A stretch of DNA of 64,000 nt from Anaspis maculata (GCA_949128115.1 OX421962.1:97390935-97454934), one strand, 5' to 3'. Positions 1 to 11,790 are shown, numbered from the stretch's first letter. Numbers and translations: made by a program. Notes: generated from the letters alone by a model not told the origin.

Positions 1-1669
1 AACGAAGCGACGAGAACTAACGGAGTGCCTCTGCACACGCAAGCCTTGGCCAATTTAGAGAAGTTGATCACCAGACTGCGCGAAGACGACAGATCAACGC
101 CACCGTCATCGCCTAGGTTGCCAAGAAGCAGTCCAGCGTCGCCAGCACCGAGTAAAAAAGGTTTGCTCCCAATTAGTTCCCGTTAAATTAACCAGAAAGA
201 TTTTTTTTTGTTGAAGGTAAGCGGCCCCAATCTTCGTCACCCATTCGGAAGACGATTCTGTCTTCGCCGCTCCTGATCCGCAGAATGAGGCGGAGCAACA
301 AACACCAAGAAAGCTCAGATGACGAAGTAACGGCTTCTGGAGATGAAATCTACAACGGCACGAACTATCGGGATCTGGAAACGTTCCAGAAGGCGCAGCT
401 CAGACAGAAGGTATTTTTGGCACAAGTTTTTCCAGTGTAAAGGTGTTCCATGTTGAATTTTCGTTTTGAAATTGGAATATTATCCTTGTTTTTTTCAATT
501 CTGTGTCGGAGAGCTGAAAGGTAAAGTCCCAGCCATATTGCCACAATTTCAGCTTATACGAAGAGTGTTCAAATACCTACCTATGCTGTTATTAAGATCA
601 AAGTTTCAGCCCTTTCTGCTCAGTTCTTGGAGCCCTTGATGTGGGGAGGGGTAACAAATTGATATTTGTGGCGATATCTCCCAATTACTCTGAACAACCA
701 ACAATGGGTTGAGGTGGCTGCAATATTGGTCAAACAAGACGTTGGGCCGGCAACCTCCGAGAAGCTTTTTCTTTTGCAGAAATTTACTAACGTCTTGTTT
801 AACTAATACTGCAGCTACCTTAAGCTGATGGAAAAGCTTTTTGATGTCTAGAGATGATCAAATTCAAGTTCAGAAACTGATCTGCACAACATCTTACGCC
901 TTAAAATATGCCTTTCTCCTAGAGCAACTTTGGTAGGCGGCCCCTTAAGTTATTGCAGTTGAGTTAACACACCTTTAGTAGATACCTCTCCACATCTTTG
1001 ACCCTCCATCACTCAAGTGCTCTCACCCCTGATTTAGCATAGAATCATGCTAGTGCAGTGTGACAGATACCTGTCACAGATTCATTCAATATACACCTAA
1101 AAGAAACTGTTAGGTACCAACTTCTGTTTACAATGCAAAGGGTATTTGAGAACCTTCAATGCTTCCAAAATAGTTTCTTACGGGCGTTGCCATCAGTCAC
1201 TGGAAATGGAATTTCGAAACTAAGGGAGTTATTCCAATCCTGAAACGAATATGTTTATATTGGAGCACTCTTTCATTTTACAATTTTAATTTTCTCAGTT
1301 GAAGAGAGGGAAAATCGAACCGAACGGAAGCAGTTGCAATAATCACTCGGCAGGGCCGCAACGCAGAGAATTCGTGATGCACAACAAAGCGCCAATGTGG
1401 AACGAAAACAGCCAAGTCTATCAGTTGGACTTTGGTGGAAGAGTCACGCAAGAGTCGGCTAAAAACTTTCAGATAGAATTCAGAGGAAAGCAAGTGAGTT
1501 TCTATTTCTTTGTAAAAAAAATAGCATCTCCAGGAATGTTTTCTTTTAACAGGTGATGCAGTTTGGACGTATTGATGGAAACGCTTACACCCTGGACTTT
1601 CAATACCCTTTTTCGGCCCTTCAGGCCTTCGCAGTTGCTTTAGCGAATGTTACTCAGCGATTAAAGTAA
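1..1669 (+). CDS. TULP4: Tubby-like protein, TULP4/Tusp type (3' part, 4 exons)
   Basis: C-terminal 221 residues of a Tubby-superfamily protein; the 5' part lies outside the window. Exons: 1-160, 217-410, 1299-1493 and 1553-1669 (stop TAA 1667-1669), all with GT-AG introns and phases that join cleanly. Exon 2 ends in [16 protein letters not shown]; exon 3 carries [10 protein letters not shown] and [17 protein letters not shown]; exon 4 carries [20 protein letters not shown] and ends [14 protein letters not shown]. These blocks are the C-terminal half of the tubby beta-barrel, and their wording is that of the TULP4 branch rather than classic king tubby. TULP4 proteins are large, with N-terminal WD repeats and a SOCS box, and are thought to act as ubiquitin-ligase substrate adaptors; none of those N-terminal domains is in view. 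The serine/proline-rich segment in exons 1-2 is the linker splitting the tubby domain. Identity is sure at family level; the orthologue name rests on motif memory, not a search. Confidence 0.93.
709..823. repeat. Short palindromic element in the TULP4 second intron
   Basis: Left arm 711-743 and right arm 789-821 are inverted copies about 33 bp long with a few mismatches, around a 45-bp loop. Small non-autonomous foldback sequence; family not recognised. It lies wholly in the 888-bp intron 411-1298. Confidence 0.55.
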
Positions 1670-2350
1670 AAATAACAGGAAAAAACTTAGCCGAAACATA
1701 TCTACTGCTCGTGGAATTAATCATGAGCACCAAGCTCGTTTTATTTGGTGCCTATCGGTTGGTTGCACGAGCCGTAAACTAGGTGCCAACCTCGTAGTGA
1801 AGTACAGGAGGAAGAGGGATGAGCAAGATATTCCTCTCACGTTAAAAGTATTAAATTGACAAATAACGACCAAAATTGTTTCGTTTCGAGAAAATTCCGG
1901 CCTTTGCTTCACTATAACGATATTATATTTTTCTTTGTATTTATTATTTGGACTGACATAATACGTAGATAAAAAAAAGAACAGTAAAAAGAAAATCGTT
2001 GAGCAGAGCGATAAATAATGAAGGGAGGATGAAAAGAAGAACCAGTACAAAATGAAAAGGGCCAGACCGGACACCAGCGACCGTCCGCAAAAACAACAGC
2101 CGTGCTGCAACACATATTTTTATAAATTATTGTAATATTCACCCCGTACTTATCCGGTGTTATATATGTTTGTGACCGATCGACGTACCTACTCGATGTT
2201 TTTTATTGACTTTATTATTACTGCTATAATGCTTTTATTACTGTTATTACCATTCCTGTTATGTGTGATATTTTTTGCATTTATTATCTACCTATATGTT
2301 AAATTTGTATATGTGCATATAAGGGAAATAAAATTGCTTTTTTATTGAGA
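1670..2350 (+). other. 3' UTR of the TULP4-like gene
   Basis: AT-rich non-coding sequence following the stop codon. The first plausible polyadenylation signal is AATAAA at 2327-2332, followed by a T-rich stretch, giving a 3' UTR of roughly 680 nt. Short open frames here look like chance. The end point is inferred. Confidence 0.5.
2327..2332 (+). promoter_or_regulatory. Candidate polyadenylation signal of the TULP4-like gene
   Basis: Canonical AATAAA about 660 bases after the stop codon, with a T run just downstream. No better signal was seen closer to the stop. Confidence 0.5.
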
Positions 2351-3034
2351 ACTTCATTGGTATTGGTACGTGTACCTAGGTACCAACCAAATTAGTCACA
2401 GCACACTAATTTTTTCTCTCGTGTAAAAGGAGCTGTTTACACCATTATAATTCGACTTGCTCAGACATACAAACAGCTAACCTAAATTATTACTGACTAA
2501 GTGGACCCATGGAGAATGCCGTGGTTATGTCTCATTCTTGATGATCCCCTGATCCACCGGAGCTTGGTGCTGTTTCTTGACCTTTTCGGCATGGGTCCCC
2601 CCCCATTCAGCCCCAGCCGACGCAGCTCTAAGGATCATATCACAAATACTAGCTAGGGTTGCTAGATTATCGACAGCTTTGTTGCTAAGGGCCGATGGGA
2701 GGGGCTAAAATTCAGCTATGTGTCAAAATTTATCATGAGCGGAGAAAAAAGGAAATTTGCGGGGTCCGGTGCTGTTGCTTGATGTCCGCAACCGAACATA
2801 CATGAAAATTTCATTCATATAGCGGCATAAAAGACGTGTTTTGAAACTCATCGGGCAAGTCATATCCATCCCTCACATGAATTTGTACACCAAAATCCAA
2901 AATAAAGATGCTCTTGACAGCTAGAGCCCGTTGGGACGGACGCCTATGGCCTTCCGTGAGGCCGACAGACGTCAGTGCTTAACTCCGTGAGGCCGATCGG
3001 TAAATAAACGCTCGGCCAGAATGCGGTACCCTTA
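2351..3034. other. Intergenic, nothing recognised
   Basis: No coding potential, RNA gene or clear repeat boundary seen. The run of C at 2596-2602 is unremarkable. Confidence 0.4.
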
Positions 3035-3207
3035 TGGTGGCCTTACATTGAGCATCAAATGCTGCAGCTTTTTTTGCTGCCGAGCTCTCATTGGTCACTC
3101 AAATGTGCTTAAATGTTGGTCACTGACAGCATTAACAGACGTCAGTTCCAATCAGAACTCTGCTGCAAAGAAAGCTGCAGCATTTGATGCTCAATGTAAG
3201 GCCACCA
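3035..3207. mobile_element. 173-bp MITE with TTA target duplication
   Basis: Terminal inverted repeats of about 33 bp (starting TGGTGGCCTTACATTGAGC) at 3035-3067 and 3175-3207. TTA flanks both ends (3032-3034 and 3208-3210). A 3-bp TTA/TAA duplication and short palindromic body fit a PIF/Harbinger-type MITE. No coding capacity. Confidence 0.7.
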
Positions 3208-3401
3208 TTACGCCGGCCGGCCGGTTGCGTGATAATTAGGTTCCCTAATACTAGCCCCTTCACCAACGACAAGGTCTTATTACAACGTCGAGAAGGAAAT
3301 CACTTGAAGTAAGTAGGTACCTACTTTTCATCAAGCTCAAATTTTCAACCCGGTAGGCATTGTCAAACTCATCCATCAAATACAGAAAACCGCATCTCAC
3401 T

Positions 3402-3551
3402 GGGCGCTTTCCATTTAAAACATTTGTGTCGGTTTGTGTCAGCTTGTGTTAGCTTGTGTCGATGAAACAAAGGAACACAGATCAAATGGAACGCGTTTGT
3501 GTCGGTTTGTGACGACACAAGTCGACTTGTGTCGCTAAATGGAAAACGCCC
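3402..3551. mobile_element. 150-bp terminal-inverted-repeat element with TGTGTCG tandem core
   Basis: Ends GGGCGCTTTCCATTTA and its complement (16 bp, one mismatch). The core holds direct repeats of a TTGTGTCGG-like unit. Flanking duplication not resolved. Family unknown. Confidence 0.5.
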
Positions 3552-4113
3552 ATTATCTAACATCACATATCGAAATTTGCACGGACGAGGCTTGTAAGCT
3601 GCACCGTGTTGGTGCGTTTTTTTACTGAGGCGAGTCCCTATGCCATGCGATCACGTCCCGTTGATGAAAGTTTTCTGACCGTCCAATTTTTCCAAAAATA
3701 TGAAACCTGGATTTTATTCAATATTTTTGACATACTTGGAGCATATTCCTGAACGGACTTTATTTAGGTAGGTAAGCGAGTTTGGAACATCCTGTAAGGG
3801 AAGCGTGCATGACCTTCAGCTATCAAGGCGTAGGCGACACACAGAGCCCATGGTGGTGAAAATAAAAACCACTTGTGGACTGGCAGAGTGGAAGGAATGC
3901 TAAGGGTGTTTGCATCACGCCGGCGTACTTATTGTGTAACTAGGGAATATACCACGAAATCTTCACTTTACGCTCGTGCTCTACGCGGCGCTACTTGTCG
4001 CACATAGGCCATGGAAGATGGAAGATTTGATCAGATGATACTGAAGAATATAATTATCTATACATATTATACTGAGTGTTTGCGCGAAAATGCTCCACTT
4101 GTAGTGTAGGTAG
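3552..4113. other. Intergenic, nothing recognised
   Basis: No gene, RNA or clear repeat structure found between the short element ending at 3551 and the SINE. Confidence 0.35.
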
Positions 4114-4126
4114 AGGTACTATCTAT

Positions 4127-4490
4127 GAGACACTTGTGGTGTGGTGGTTAGCGCGGTCGACTACCACTCCAGGGTCCCGGGTTCGATCCCCGCCGGATAT
4201 AGATTTTCACCTCGAAAACAAGCTTCTTGGTTTAGTTGGAATGCTTGCTAAATTCCGTGTGTCGCATAGCATGTAAAATACGAAAGATGTTGCCGACCCC
4301 ATGCGATATTGGTGGTCGTTAAAAATCCCTACCCTGTGTTGGAACACACAAGGGTTCGGCAAAATTTCCAGTATAGTGGAGGAATTGAATCATTGAAGAG
4401 AAAGGATTGAAAAGAAGCAGAAGCATTCACCGGCGTCAGTGTAGGGCCTCATTGCGGAAATAGGCCGAGGTTGAATAAACAAATAATAAA
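4127..4490 (+). mobile_element. tRNA-headed SINE, 364 bp, with 13-bp target duplication
   Basis: Head carries a pol III A box (TGGTTAGCGCGG, 4145-4156) and B box (GGTTCGATCCC, 4180-4190), followed by a non-tRNA body and an A/T-rich 3' end (AAACAAATAATAAA). Direct repeats of 13 bp, AGGTACTATCTAT at 4114-4126 and AGGTAGTATCTAT at 4491-4503 (one mismatch), bracket it, as expected for LINE-mediated insertion. Not a functional tRNA. Confidence 0.8.
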
Positions 4491-4808
4491 AGGTAGTATC
4501 TATTCAAAAAAATTCGCGTAGTACCTAACAATTGAATAGTATTCGGTATGCCTCGAATACTCGAAAAAAACTTGTTGTATACTACGTTCAGGGAATTAAT
4601 CGGTAATAAATAAAGTCATGATGAGGATATGTTCACCTCAATAACCAAATCGAGCGACCAGTCGCTGGACATTATCCGACAGAATTAAAGGTGCTTACTG
4701 AAACCCTAATCTGTGTGATCTGTATCAAAAAATCACCCATAAATCGAATAGTCTTCATCACAAAAGAGAAATAAAAGAATAAAGAAAAGACAGATAAGTA
4801 AGCTATAC

Positions 4809-4995
4809 GAAATGTTGAAGTAGAGGGTAGGGTGGGGTCGAAGGGTTTGAAAATAAAAATTCGGCAATACATATCCTAGAGGTCCCCCTTGAAATAAAAA
4901 TTGCCGTTTCGGCGTTTTCCTAGAAAAAAATTTGGTGGCAGCAAGGTGGCAAAAGAATCTGAGATGAAAAGCTTGAAAATGAACCACATCTGACC
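4809..4995 (+). repeat. Dispersed repeat A, copy 1
   Basis: A ~185-bp block sharing extended similarity with 42735-42893 (same strand) and 39885-40035 (opposite strand); each carries the landmark (G)GGTCGAAGGGTTTGAA-like start and GGCAAAAGAATCTGAG-like end. No coding meaning. Confidence 0.55.
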
Positions 4996-5844
4996 ATATA
5001 TTCATAGTCACATATCAAATAAAAGTGCTCGCCAATTGAAATGGTCCACCCAAAAAATTTAGTCACATTCAAGGTGACATAATTCTTGGATGAATAAACT
5101 ATTTTGAATCGTTTTATGTTTCCTGATTAGCTCACGGATTGGATTACAACATGTCATGGGCCGTTTTTGGTACAGGAGGTGTTTCGTAATAAGTATACAA
5201 ATCAGGTACTACAAAAATGGAAGAGTTTGAACTGGTCCCATTTCACAAAAAATGGTTTTTTGGTTTTTTCCAAGTGTTTTAGAAAAGATGTTGTTTTTAT
5301 ACCTTGGGGTAGTTTTCAAAATTTTGAGTCTATCTCCTCCAATTACACAGTGATCTCAAAAATGCAACCTTCTGGTCTGGCATTTATATTTGTTTCAATT
5401 GTTGGTCGATTTTGGAAAATAAGGACTCTTGTTGAAGCCTAAGACTCAGATGAGAAGGCTCGAGGATCGGAACTGACTGGAGACAAAATTTTTGAAAAAG
5501 CGAAGGGATCAAATGTGACCTAAATATGACGTCTATTTTTAGGTGAAAAACGTCCAGTATCCTTCGTTGGGAGCCTCCTCCATGGTTGGGAGCATCCATT
5601 TCTGATTTGGATTCATTGCCACAATTTTTTCTCCATACAAATGGGAAACACCTGAAAATGTTCAAAAAGAATGGTTTGTTTGAAGACAAGTTGTTTTTTG
5701 TTCAATACCTACCTCCTATTTCACAGAACACGGTGAAAAGCTTATTTTCTTCTTTTCACCGCCGATCATACCCGCATACCAAATTTGACTGAAATCGGTC
5801 TGACGGTTTGGAAATAAACAAGGGACAAAGAAAAACTGACTTTC
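4996..5844. other. Intergenic, nothing recognised
   Basis: AT-rich sequence with several short overlapping open frames on both strands but no protein motif and no repeat boundary that I can define. Confidence 0.35.
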
Positions 5845-5935
5845 CGTTCCTGGATACTAGTCTTCAAAGACGTTGCAGGAAGGGTGCTACGATGAGAAGT
5901 CCCGCGGCAGACATGACGACGATTTTTTTTTGCAT
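5845..5935 (+). repeat. Dispersed repeat B, copy 1
   Basis: About 90 bp, containing TGCTACGATGAGAAGTCCCG, repeated directly at 9325-9435. The two copies lie outside the foldback at 7076-9271 on either side, so they may be remnants of an older element that flanked or hosted it. Confidence 0.5.
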
Positions 5936-6353
5936 AATTACAATAATAGTAGTTTTCATCACGTCTAGCGAGCGCATTGTCACGTTCCTTGCCGGTCGGC
6001 AAAAAATCGACCTTCGCCTGCTTGCCAGACTTGCGCATGTCTACTTAAACACAAAATTGTCATTAAAACTACCATTATTATGAGAACATGGTCGGATTTT
6101 TTCAGATAGGGGCGGGGCCAACTCATATTTTGGTGATTTAGAACTTCCAGGTACAGCCAATTTTTTTTGAAAGTCCATTGTAGTGCAAATAGTAAACACC
6201 TTCCCATTGACGGTGAATGCAAAGGTGTGTGTCATTTGCACCTCAATGAACTTAAAAAAAAACGTGGACTATAGGTAGGTACCTATATACCTTCATCAAA
6301 AGTCTACCCGTCTTCCCGTCTACAGGCTGTAGACTATCTTTAAAAGGCCTTGT

Positions 6354-6516
6354 TTACACAACAATAGGTGCTTTCCTTTTACAACCTGAACTAAGTATTC
6401 TGACCTAAGTTGTTAGTGGTACTCACTTTCGCGCATGCGATTTCTCGCTCTTTCTCTCTTTAACTTAGATCAGATCAGTGAGTTTTGTGCTAAAAGGAAA
6501 TCACCTATTGTGTACG
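6354..6516. mobile_element. Short palindromic MITE, ~160 bp
   Basis: Ends share an inverted repeat of about 28 bp containing AATAGGTG and TTTCCTTTTA (left 6356-6384, right 6487-6515, a few mismatches). Core contains a pyrimidine-rich stretch. Family not recognised. Confidence 0.55.
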
Positions 6517-6584
6517 TTTGTTGAAATTGTCATCTATAAACAGGGTGCTGAGTATGTGGGTGTTATATCTTAGGCAGACTATAC

Positions 6585-6813
6585 TGTTACGAGCGGCGAT
6601 TCTGGAGAACACGCGATCTTTTTAGACTCTTCCCATTAGGTCGCAGTGTACAACAAGTGCGGAGAGCTCTGGACATTTTCAGAATAATATACGCGATGGC
6701 TTGGCGATTGGAATACATGGGTAGACTTCAACGGTCGATTAGAAAACATCAGCCGAATTGGCGGAGGTGCGGACATTCCAGAACACATGGGAAGCACGCG
6801 AAAGGTGTCTGAT
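6585..6813 (+). mobile_element. 5' (U3) fragment of an LTR, truncated
   Basis: Begins TGTTACGAGCGGCGAT and matches the U3 part of the solo LTR at 42176-42698 read on the minus strand, including TTCCAGAACACATGG. It breaks off near 6813 before any TATA box or U5. No internal retrotransposon sequence follows. Confidence 0.7.
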
Positions 6814-7918
6814 TAAGAGAGAGAGATACTGAGATACTGAGAGATAATCGATCATTCGAATGATCATTCGATTATTAAAAGCGATGATTTTAATTCATTC
6901 GATTATTGAAATATATCGATTATGCCCATCACTACTTGCCAGACTCGCACAGCTCTGTAATCATTCTAGTACGGACGTTAGCGGCACATATCAGGACCAA
7001 CCTTGCATTTCATTCCGATGCAAAACGCTTTTGCACGTGAGCAGTAGGTATACTCACAGGTAATTTTTAAGAAGTGGTGCCCCGATGGGACACGCGACTG
7101 GCGTGCTCCCTAAGAGGTTGAAGGTCCAAAAAATTACCATTTTTGAAATCATTGCTTTTTTCATACTTATTTCAATTGACCCTATATTTTTAAGATCAAG
7201 GAACACAATGCAATTAGTTTCCAAGAAGTGTCATGCACCAGTCAGTAGTGTACCCGACGGCTGTGAATGGACCGAGGTGCGATTTTTTACAAGTCTTATG
7301 GTGAACCGTAACCTCGACCGTAACTAACACTTTTTTTGTCATGTTTGGTATCATTTCTGACCAAATCGCACATTATGATTCCAAAAATAAGTATGAAATT
7401 TTGATGAAGACGTGTTTAAACCGGTTTTATCAGAGAAAACGTGATTTGCTTTTACCCTCTAAATTGATGTTTTGTGATTTTACTTCTACTATTGTTCAAT
7501 ATTGTTATAACTATATGGTTTGGACTTGGTCCGTTAGTTTGGGCCATTTCACACAAAAATATCATTTGTTGAACTTTTTCCCGGTTTTCACAAAGTCACG
7601 GAGTGATTTTGTCTTGAGATGTATCTTGTCAAAGCTAGATGTGACGAAACGTGCTATTTCACAGGAAAAATTAGACTAGGGTCAAAATGTGGCTTTGATT
7701 TAGTACTTTCTTCATTTCGAGGCATGAAAATAGTTTTCTCTATCAAACAAAATAGTAAAAACTGGAATCGGAGCCGTATTTCAGTCATGACATGACATCA
7801 TTTCTATTCCGACATTGCGGAATAAATTTTCGAAAAAACGCGAAGTTTCGAGCTATGAATTTGTCGTTTTTGAGCTCAATTCCCATTGTGGTTCCAAACA
7901 CCGACCGATGATCACAAT

Positions 7919-7921
<3 letters not shown>

Positions 7922-7949
<28 letters not shown>
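7922..7949. repeat. (GA)14 microsatellite
   Basis: Uninterrupted GA dinucleotide run in the loop of the foldback element, just upstream of the SINE. Confidence 0.95.
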
Positions 7950-7952
<3 letters not shown>

Positions 7953-7973
7953 CTTTATTTAAACATAAAGTGG

Positions 7974-8321
7974 AGCGGCGGTGGCCGAGTGGTTTTGGTG
8001 TTGCCGCGCCAAGCCAGTCGTGATCTACCGCGCGGGTTCGAATCCCGCCTCGTCCATGGATATTTTGTGTTGTCCAAAAATTGTTCCGACCTTACTATGC
8101 CATATCTGCACCTGTCTGACTACAGCGGTTACAGAAAAAATGGATTTCTGACTACAGAGTTGAGTGCTATCGGAGTACTGTGGCCTCACATAGTAACAGT
8201 AGGCAATTCAAGTATAATTAAAAACGTGTACCAAAAACCCACTGAATGTCCCGTCGACGCTAATAACCTTGTAGTTGATGCGTCGTAAAACATTCAAAGA
8301 AAGAAAAAAAAAAAAAAAAAA
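7974..8321 (+). mobile_element. tRNA-headed SINE, 348 bp, perfect 13-bp target duplication
   Basis: Head (from GCGGTGGCCGAGTGG at 7977) has an A-box-like GTGGCCGAGTGG and a perfect T-arm/B box, GCGGGTTCGAATCCCGC near 8033-8049. Tail is a run of about 20 A. The 13-mer AAACATAAAGTGG occurs exactly at 7961-7973 and 8322-8334, so boundaries are precise and insertion is young. The head differs from the SINE at 4127, so the window holds two SINE families. The tRNA part is not a plausible gene because of the acceptor mismatch and the retroposon tail. Confidence 0.88.
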
Positions 8322-9324
8322 AAACATAAAGTGGGCTGCCCGTTTACTCCGGGTTGCAAAAGTACACAGCATACTGCGATCAATCCAATAAGAAAATATA
8401 AAATATATAAAATTAAAAGATGATAATTTTATAAGATTGTTCAATTCAACTATTTTATAGATGAATTTCATACACCAGAAGTTTCTGTCGATGTTACGAA
8501 GTCACACGGTAGTTTTGTTTCAAAACGTGCATCATGTAGAAATTTAATTTCAAAAGCTCAAAATATTGGAAGGAAAAGGATGTCATCACTAAAGTACGAC
8601 TCCGATTTCAGTTTTTTCTATTTTGTTTGATAGAGAAAACTGTTTTCATACCTTGAAATAAATAAAGTAACAAATTAACGCTACATTCTGAACCTAGCCT
8701 AATTTTTTCTGTGAAATAGCACGTTTCGTCACATCAAGCTTTGACATGAGACATCTCAAGGAACAAAATCACTCCGTGACTTTAGAAAACCGGAAAAAGT
8801 TCAGCAAATGATATTTTTGTGTCAAATAGCCCAAACTAACTATCTGAGTCAAAATCATAGTTACCTATAATAACTTTGGACAGTGATGGAAGTAGAATTA
8901 CAAATCTTTAATTTTGAGGGTAAAAAAAATCATGTTTTTTTTATAAAACTGGTTTAAACATGTCTCTATCAAAATTTCATACTTATTTTTGGGATTAGAA
9001 TGTGCGATTTGGTTAGAAATGATACCAAACATGTCAAAAAAAAGTGTTAGTTGAGGTTTACTACAAGACTTATGAAAATAAATCGCACCTCGGCCCCTTC
9101 GCAGCCGTTTGGTACGCCACTGGTGCATGACACTTCCTGGAAACTTATTGCATTGTGTTTCTATGGTCCAGCGAAGAAAGTATGAAAAAAGAAACGATTT
9201 TTAAAATTGTAATTTTTTGGACCTTCGGCCTCTTAGGAAGCACGCCAGTCGCGGGTCTCATCGGGGCCCACTGAAACACTAAATTGTCATGAAAAGTACT
9301 ATTCAAACTTCGAAGAAAATTCTC

Positions 9325-9435
9325 CGTAGGTTCCTGGATACTAACTAGTCTTCAATGACGTGGCAGGAAGGATGCTACGATGAGAAGTCCCGCGGCCATG
9401 GATCCCGCGGCAGAATGACGACGATTTTTTTTTCG
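9325..9435 (+). repeat. Dispersed repeat B, copy 2
   Basis: Direct copy of 5845-5935, with an internal CCGCGGCCATGGATCCCGCG-like duplication not present in copy 1. Confidence 0.5.
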
Positions 9436-9463
9436 CGATTAAGTACTTATCAGTACTTATTAA

Positions 9464-10367
9464 AGTAGGTTCACTTGTACCGTGATTCTAGTCGGCTGTG
9501 AGATTTTGTTTCTAAGTTTCCAAATGTGAAATATAGAAAATCCCCAAAACTTTAATTGCAGTTGGCTGCTCTGTCCGGACCAGTTTTGAAACACATTTTT
9601 TGCGTATTTCCTTCACAGATAGCCGGAACATTTTTGTGGGACGTGATGGCTGACGCTTTTTTCCATTTTATTGGAAAATGTAACTATTTTTCGACCTGTT
9701 TCTAATTTTCGCCAATGAACAAATAAATCAAGAGAGCCTTGACATTTGACAGTTGTGAAAAATATTCCTAACCTCTTGAGCCGGTTCAACTTTCAGTGCT
9801 TCAAATTAAAGAGTATACAATGCCCTTCGTCCAAAAAAGGGGCCCCATGCAATCATCAACCCTTTCGCCTCTTCCAGTCAAAAATACAAGCCAAACCCTG
9901 AAGAATTATGGGCGATACAAGGATCGCCCTGCAGTCTGTCATTGGCAAAAGAATTTACGTGTAAAAAGTGAATTAAACCAAATTTCAAAAAACCCAGCCG
10001 CTCAAAGTTGCGTATTGAACCGAAAATGATGTTAGTACCTTCAATTTGCAATTTGCTTTCGTTTTGGGGGCTTTCCGGGACGAGTTTTTGTCGACTCTGA
10101 ATGAGCCGCCGTCAAGATGACTTAGATTTGCGGCCGCCCCGTGTTCTTTTGGTGTCTAAATGACGGTAACACAGCTCTGCGTCCCCCTAGTCGCACTTCC
10201 ACATATGACCAGGTCAGTTTTCCAAGATTTTAATATCAATTTGATAAGAAATATGACTTCACTTCCAGAGAAGTCAGTTTCACACCAGGCGAAAAGGCGG
10301 CAAGCCTACAATGCTAAAGTAGAAAATTTGCCCAGCCAACTAGAGTCACAGTACAAGTGAACCTACT
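9464..10367. mobile_element. 904-bp terminal-inverted-repeat element
   Basis: Ends 9464-9498 and 10333-10367 are 35-bp inverted repeats with three mismatches, beginning AGTAGGTTCACTTGTAC. The interior has short plus-strand open frames (9796-10029, 10160-10360) with no recognised domain, so this is probably a non-autonomous DNA transposon. Target duplication not clear. Confidence 0.6.
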
Positions 10368-10924
10368 ATACCTATATGCCGATCACGTTTTAAATTCAGT
10401 AGAAATTAAAACGCGGTTGGCCATGTTCCCTAGAGTGTAACGGACGCTGACAGACCAAGTTACGTGAAATCGGGCTTTTTGTGGCGAAGTCCAGTGAGGT
10501 TAGGAAATTTTGACATGAAATGCCAATTCTGGCGTCTCCTTGCATCATATTCCGCTACAGTGTTGTCTTGGCTGTTATGACTGTTATCTTGTCAGAATGG
10601 CAAGTAAGCGACAGAGTGCCGAGCCCTTTACGCCCAACCTGAATTACAGCTGAAGAACTCCATACTGCAGATAGCGAGGTGAAAAGACACTGGAAGGACA
10701 CATGGGACACTGAAGCTGCAGTCAAAAACAGAGCATACATACAATCTTGCAACAGCGCTGTACTCGATTGACAGTACGAATTTAAGGTCGTCTGGGGAAA
10801 AACTGATCCAACATTACAAATTTGAACATCCCCAAATATCGCAGAATTGCCAACTTGGCGTGCAAAAATTACCGTTCTAGTGCTGAATTTAAAAGCTGAT
10901 CGGCATATACCTCTCATGTTTCGA
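10368..10924. other. Intergenic, nothing recognised
   Basis: Contains a minus-strand open frame (10555-10953, 132 codons) without a recognisable domain, signal peptide or splice context. Left as non-coding. Confidence 0.35.
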
Positions 10925-11040
10925 AGAATTAGGCATTTGCCACATGACATCACGAGCTCGTCAGTGTTGCCAACCTAGTTGCATTTATAACGTCAAAAAA
11001 GTGTTCGGGAACAACCCGCGTTGTTATGATTGTAAAAAAA
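10925..11040. repeat. Left arm of an outer inverted repeat (pairs with 15586-15680)
   Basis: Landmarks GAATTAGGCATTT, AGTGTTGCCAAC and GTTCGGGAACAACC occur here in this order and on the opposite strand at 15586-15680. The pair encloses the direct repeat and foldback described below, suggesting one large older element of about 4.7 kb that later received insertions. Confidence 0.5.
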
Positions 11041-11199
11041 GTACTTTTTTGAGATTTTGGATACAGGAGGAAGCAAGTTTGTGCGTGATAATTGTTCACG
11101 AAACTCTGGCGCTTCGATCAATACTGATAGTTGGAGATGGGCTGCCCCAAATAGCTCAATAAACAAGAAAGTTTGGTGGAGTGCTTAAATCATTTTCGT

Positions 11200-11790
11200 C
11201 GAAAAAAAAAGAAATCCGTGGCTTTTTCGGAAAACTAGATTCCTGAAAGAAAAGAGCATCTCAGGAAGTATTTCAAAGTGCCAAGAAATGTGACTCAAAG
11301 ACATCTGGGAAGGAGAAAATATGCCAGTTTATTATCCTGCCGATAAGGTAAAAAGCTGACTAAATTGTTAGAATACAGAGTAAATGTGAGATGATTTTAC
11401 AAATTATCCATTACTAAGCGCCCTTCTGATTTCAGAAAGTATGGCTGTGGCAAAAACTGTGACCTGTGGCGATCGTGAAATGGGAAAATCCAGCGACCAA
11501 GGAATTTCTAAGTTGACCACAATGTTACCTCAAATCCTGCTTACAAGAAGAAATTTCAGGATTTTTTAAGCAATGTGTCTTGCCGCGATATAGCCATCAA
11601 CTGAAAATTCAAGACTGTCAAGTCAGGTGTACGATTTGGTCAACAGAAGATGAAGATACTCGGAGCCGATCCCATCTGGTTCACATGTGCTTATATCACA
11701 GCAAATATTACAACTACAGTGAAGTAGAAAATGGAAGCTATTGTCAATTCAAACATCTAGGCTTGTGAAAGCAATGGAGAAAGCATGACT
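11200..11790 (+). repeat. Diverged direct repeat, copy 1
   Basis: Shares ordered landmarks with 11830-12112 plus 14850-15050: (G)CCAAGAAATG, a TAAATTG(T/C)T(A/G)(G)AATACAG block, CAAAATTATC-like and TTTCAG(G)AAGTA blocks, then GAATTTCTA-like and AATGTGTCTTG. Strongly diverged, so the duplication is old. Confidence 0.5.

Larger units (their letters stand above)
7076..9271. repeat. Foldback element, ~730-bp arms, interrupted core
   Basis: Left arm about 7076-7815 pairs with right arm about 8570-9271 (for example ACGCGACTGGCGTGCT at 7092-7107 against AGCACGCCAGTCGCG). Arms are clearly diverged, perhaps 75-80 percent by eye, so this is an old copy. The loop holds a GA microsatellite (7922-7949) and a younger SINE. 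Open frames in the arms have no recognisable protein. Confidence 0.75.

Noticed and set aside
1721..2142. Minus-strand frames of 130 and 76 codons behind TULP4
   Set aside because: Composition is that of reversed A-rich 3' UTR (Phe/Ser/Leu runs); no start context or homology.
5384..6241. Overlapping open frames on both strands as a gene cluster
   Set aside because: None has a recognisable motif, good start context or splice partner; AT-rich chance frames.
8033..8049. Possible functional tRNA at the head of the 7974-8321 element
   Set aside because: The T arm is perfect but the acceptor stem does not close, and the unit has a SINE body, A tail and target duplication.
10555..10953. 132-codon minus-strand frame
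   Set aside because: No domain or splice context; lies next to transposon arms.
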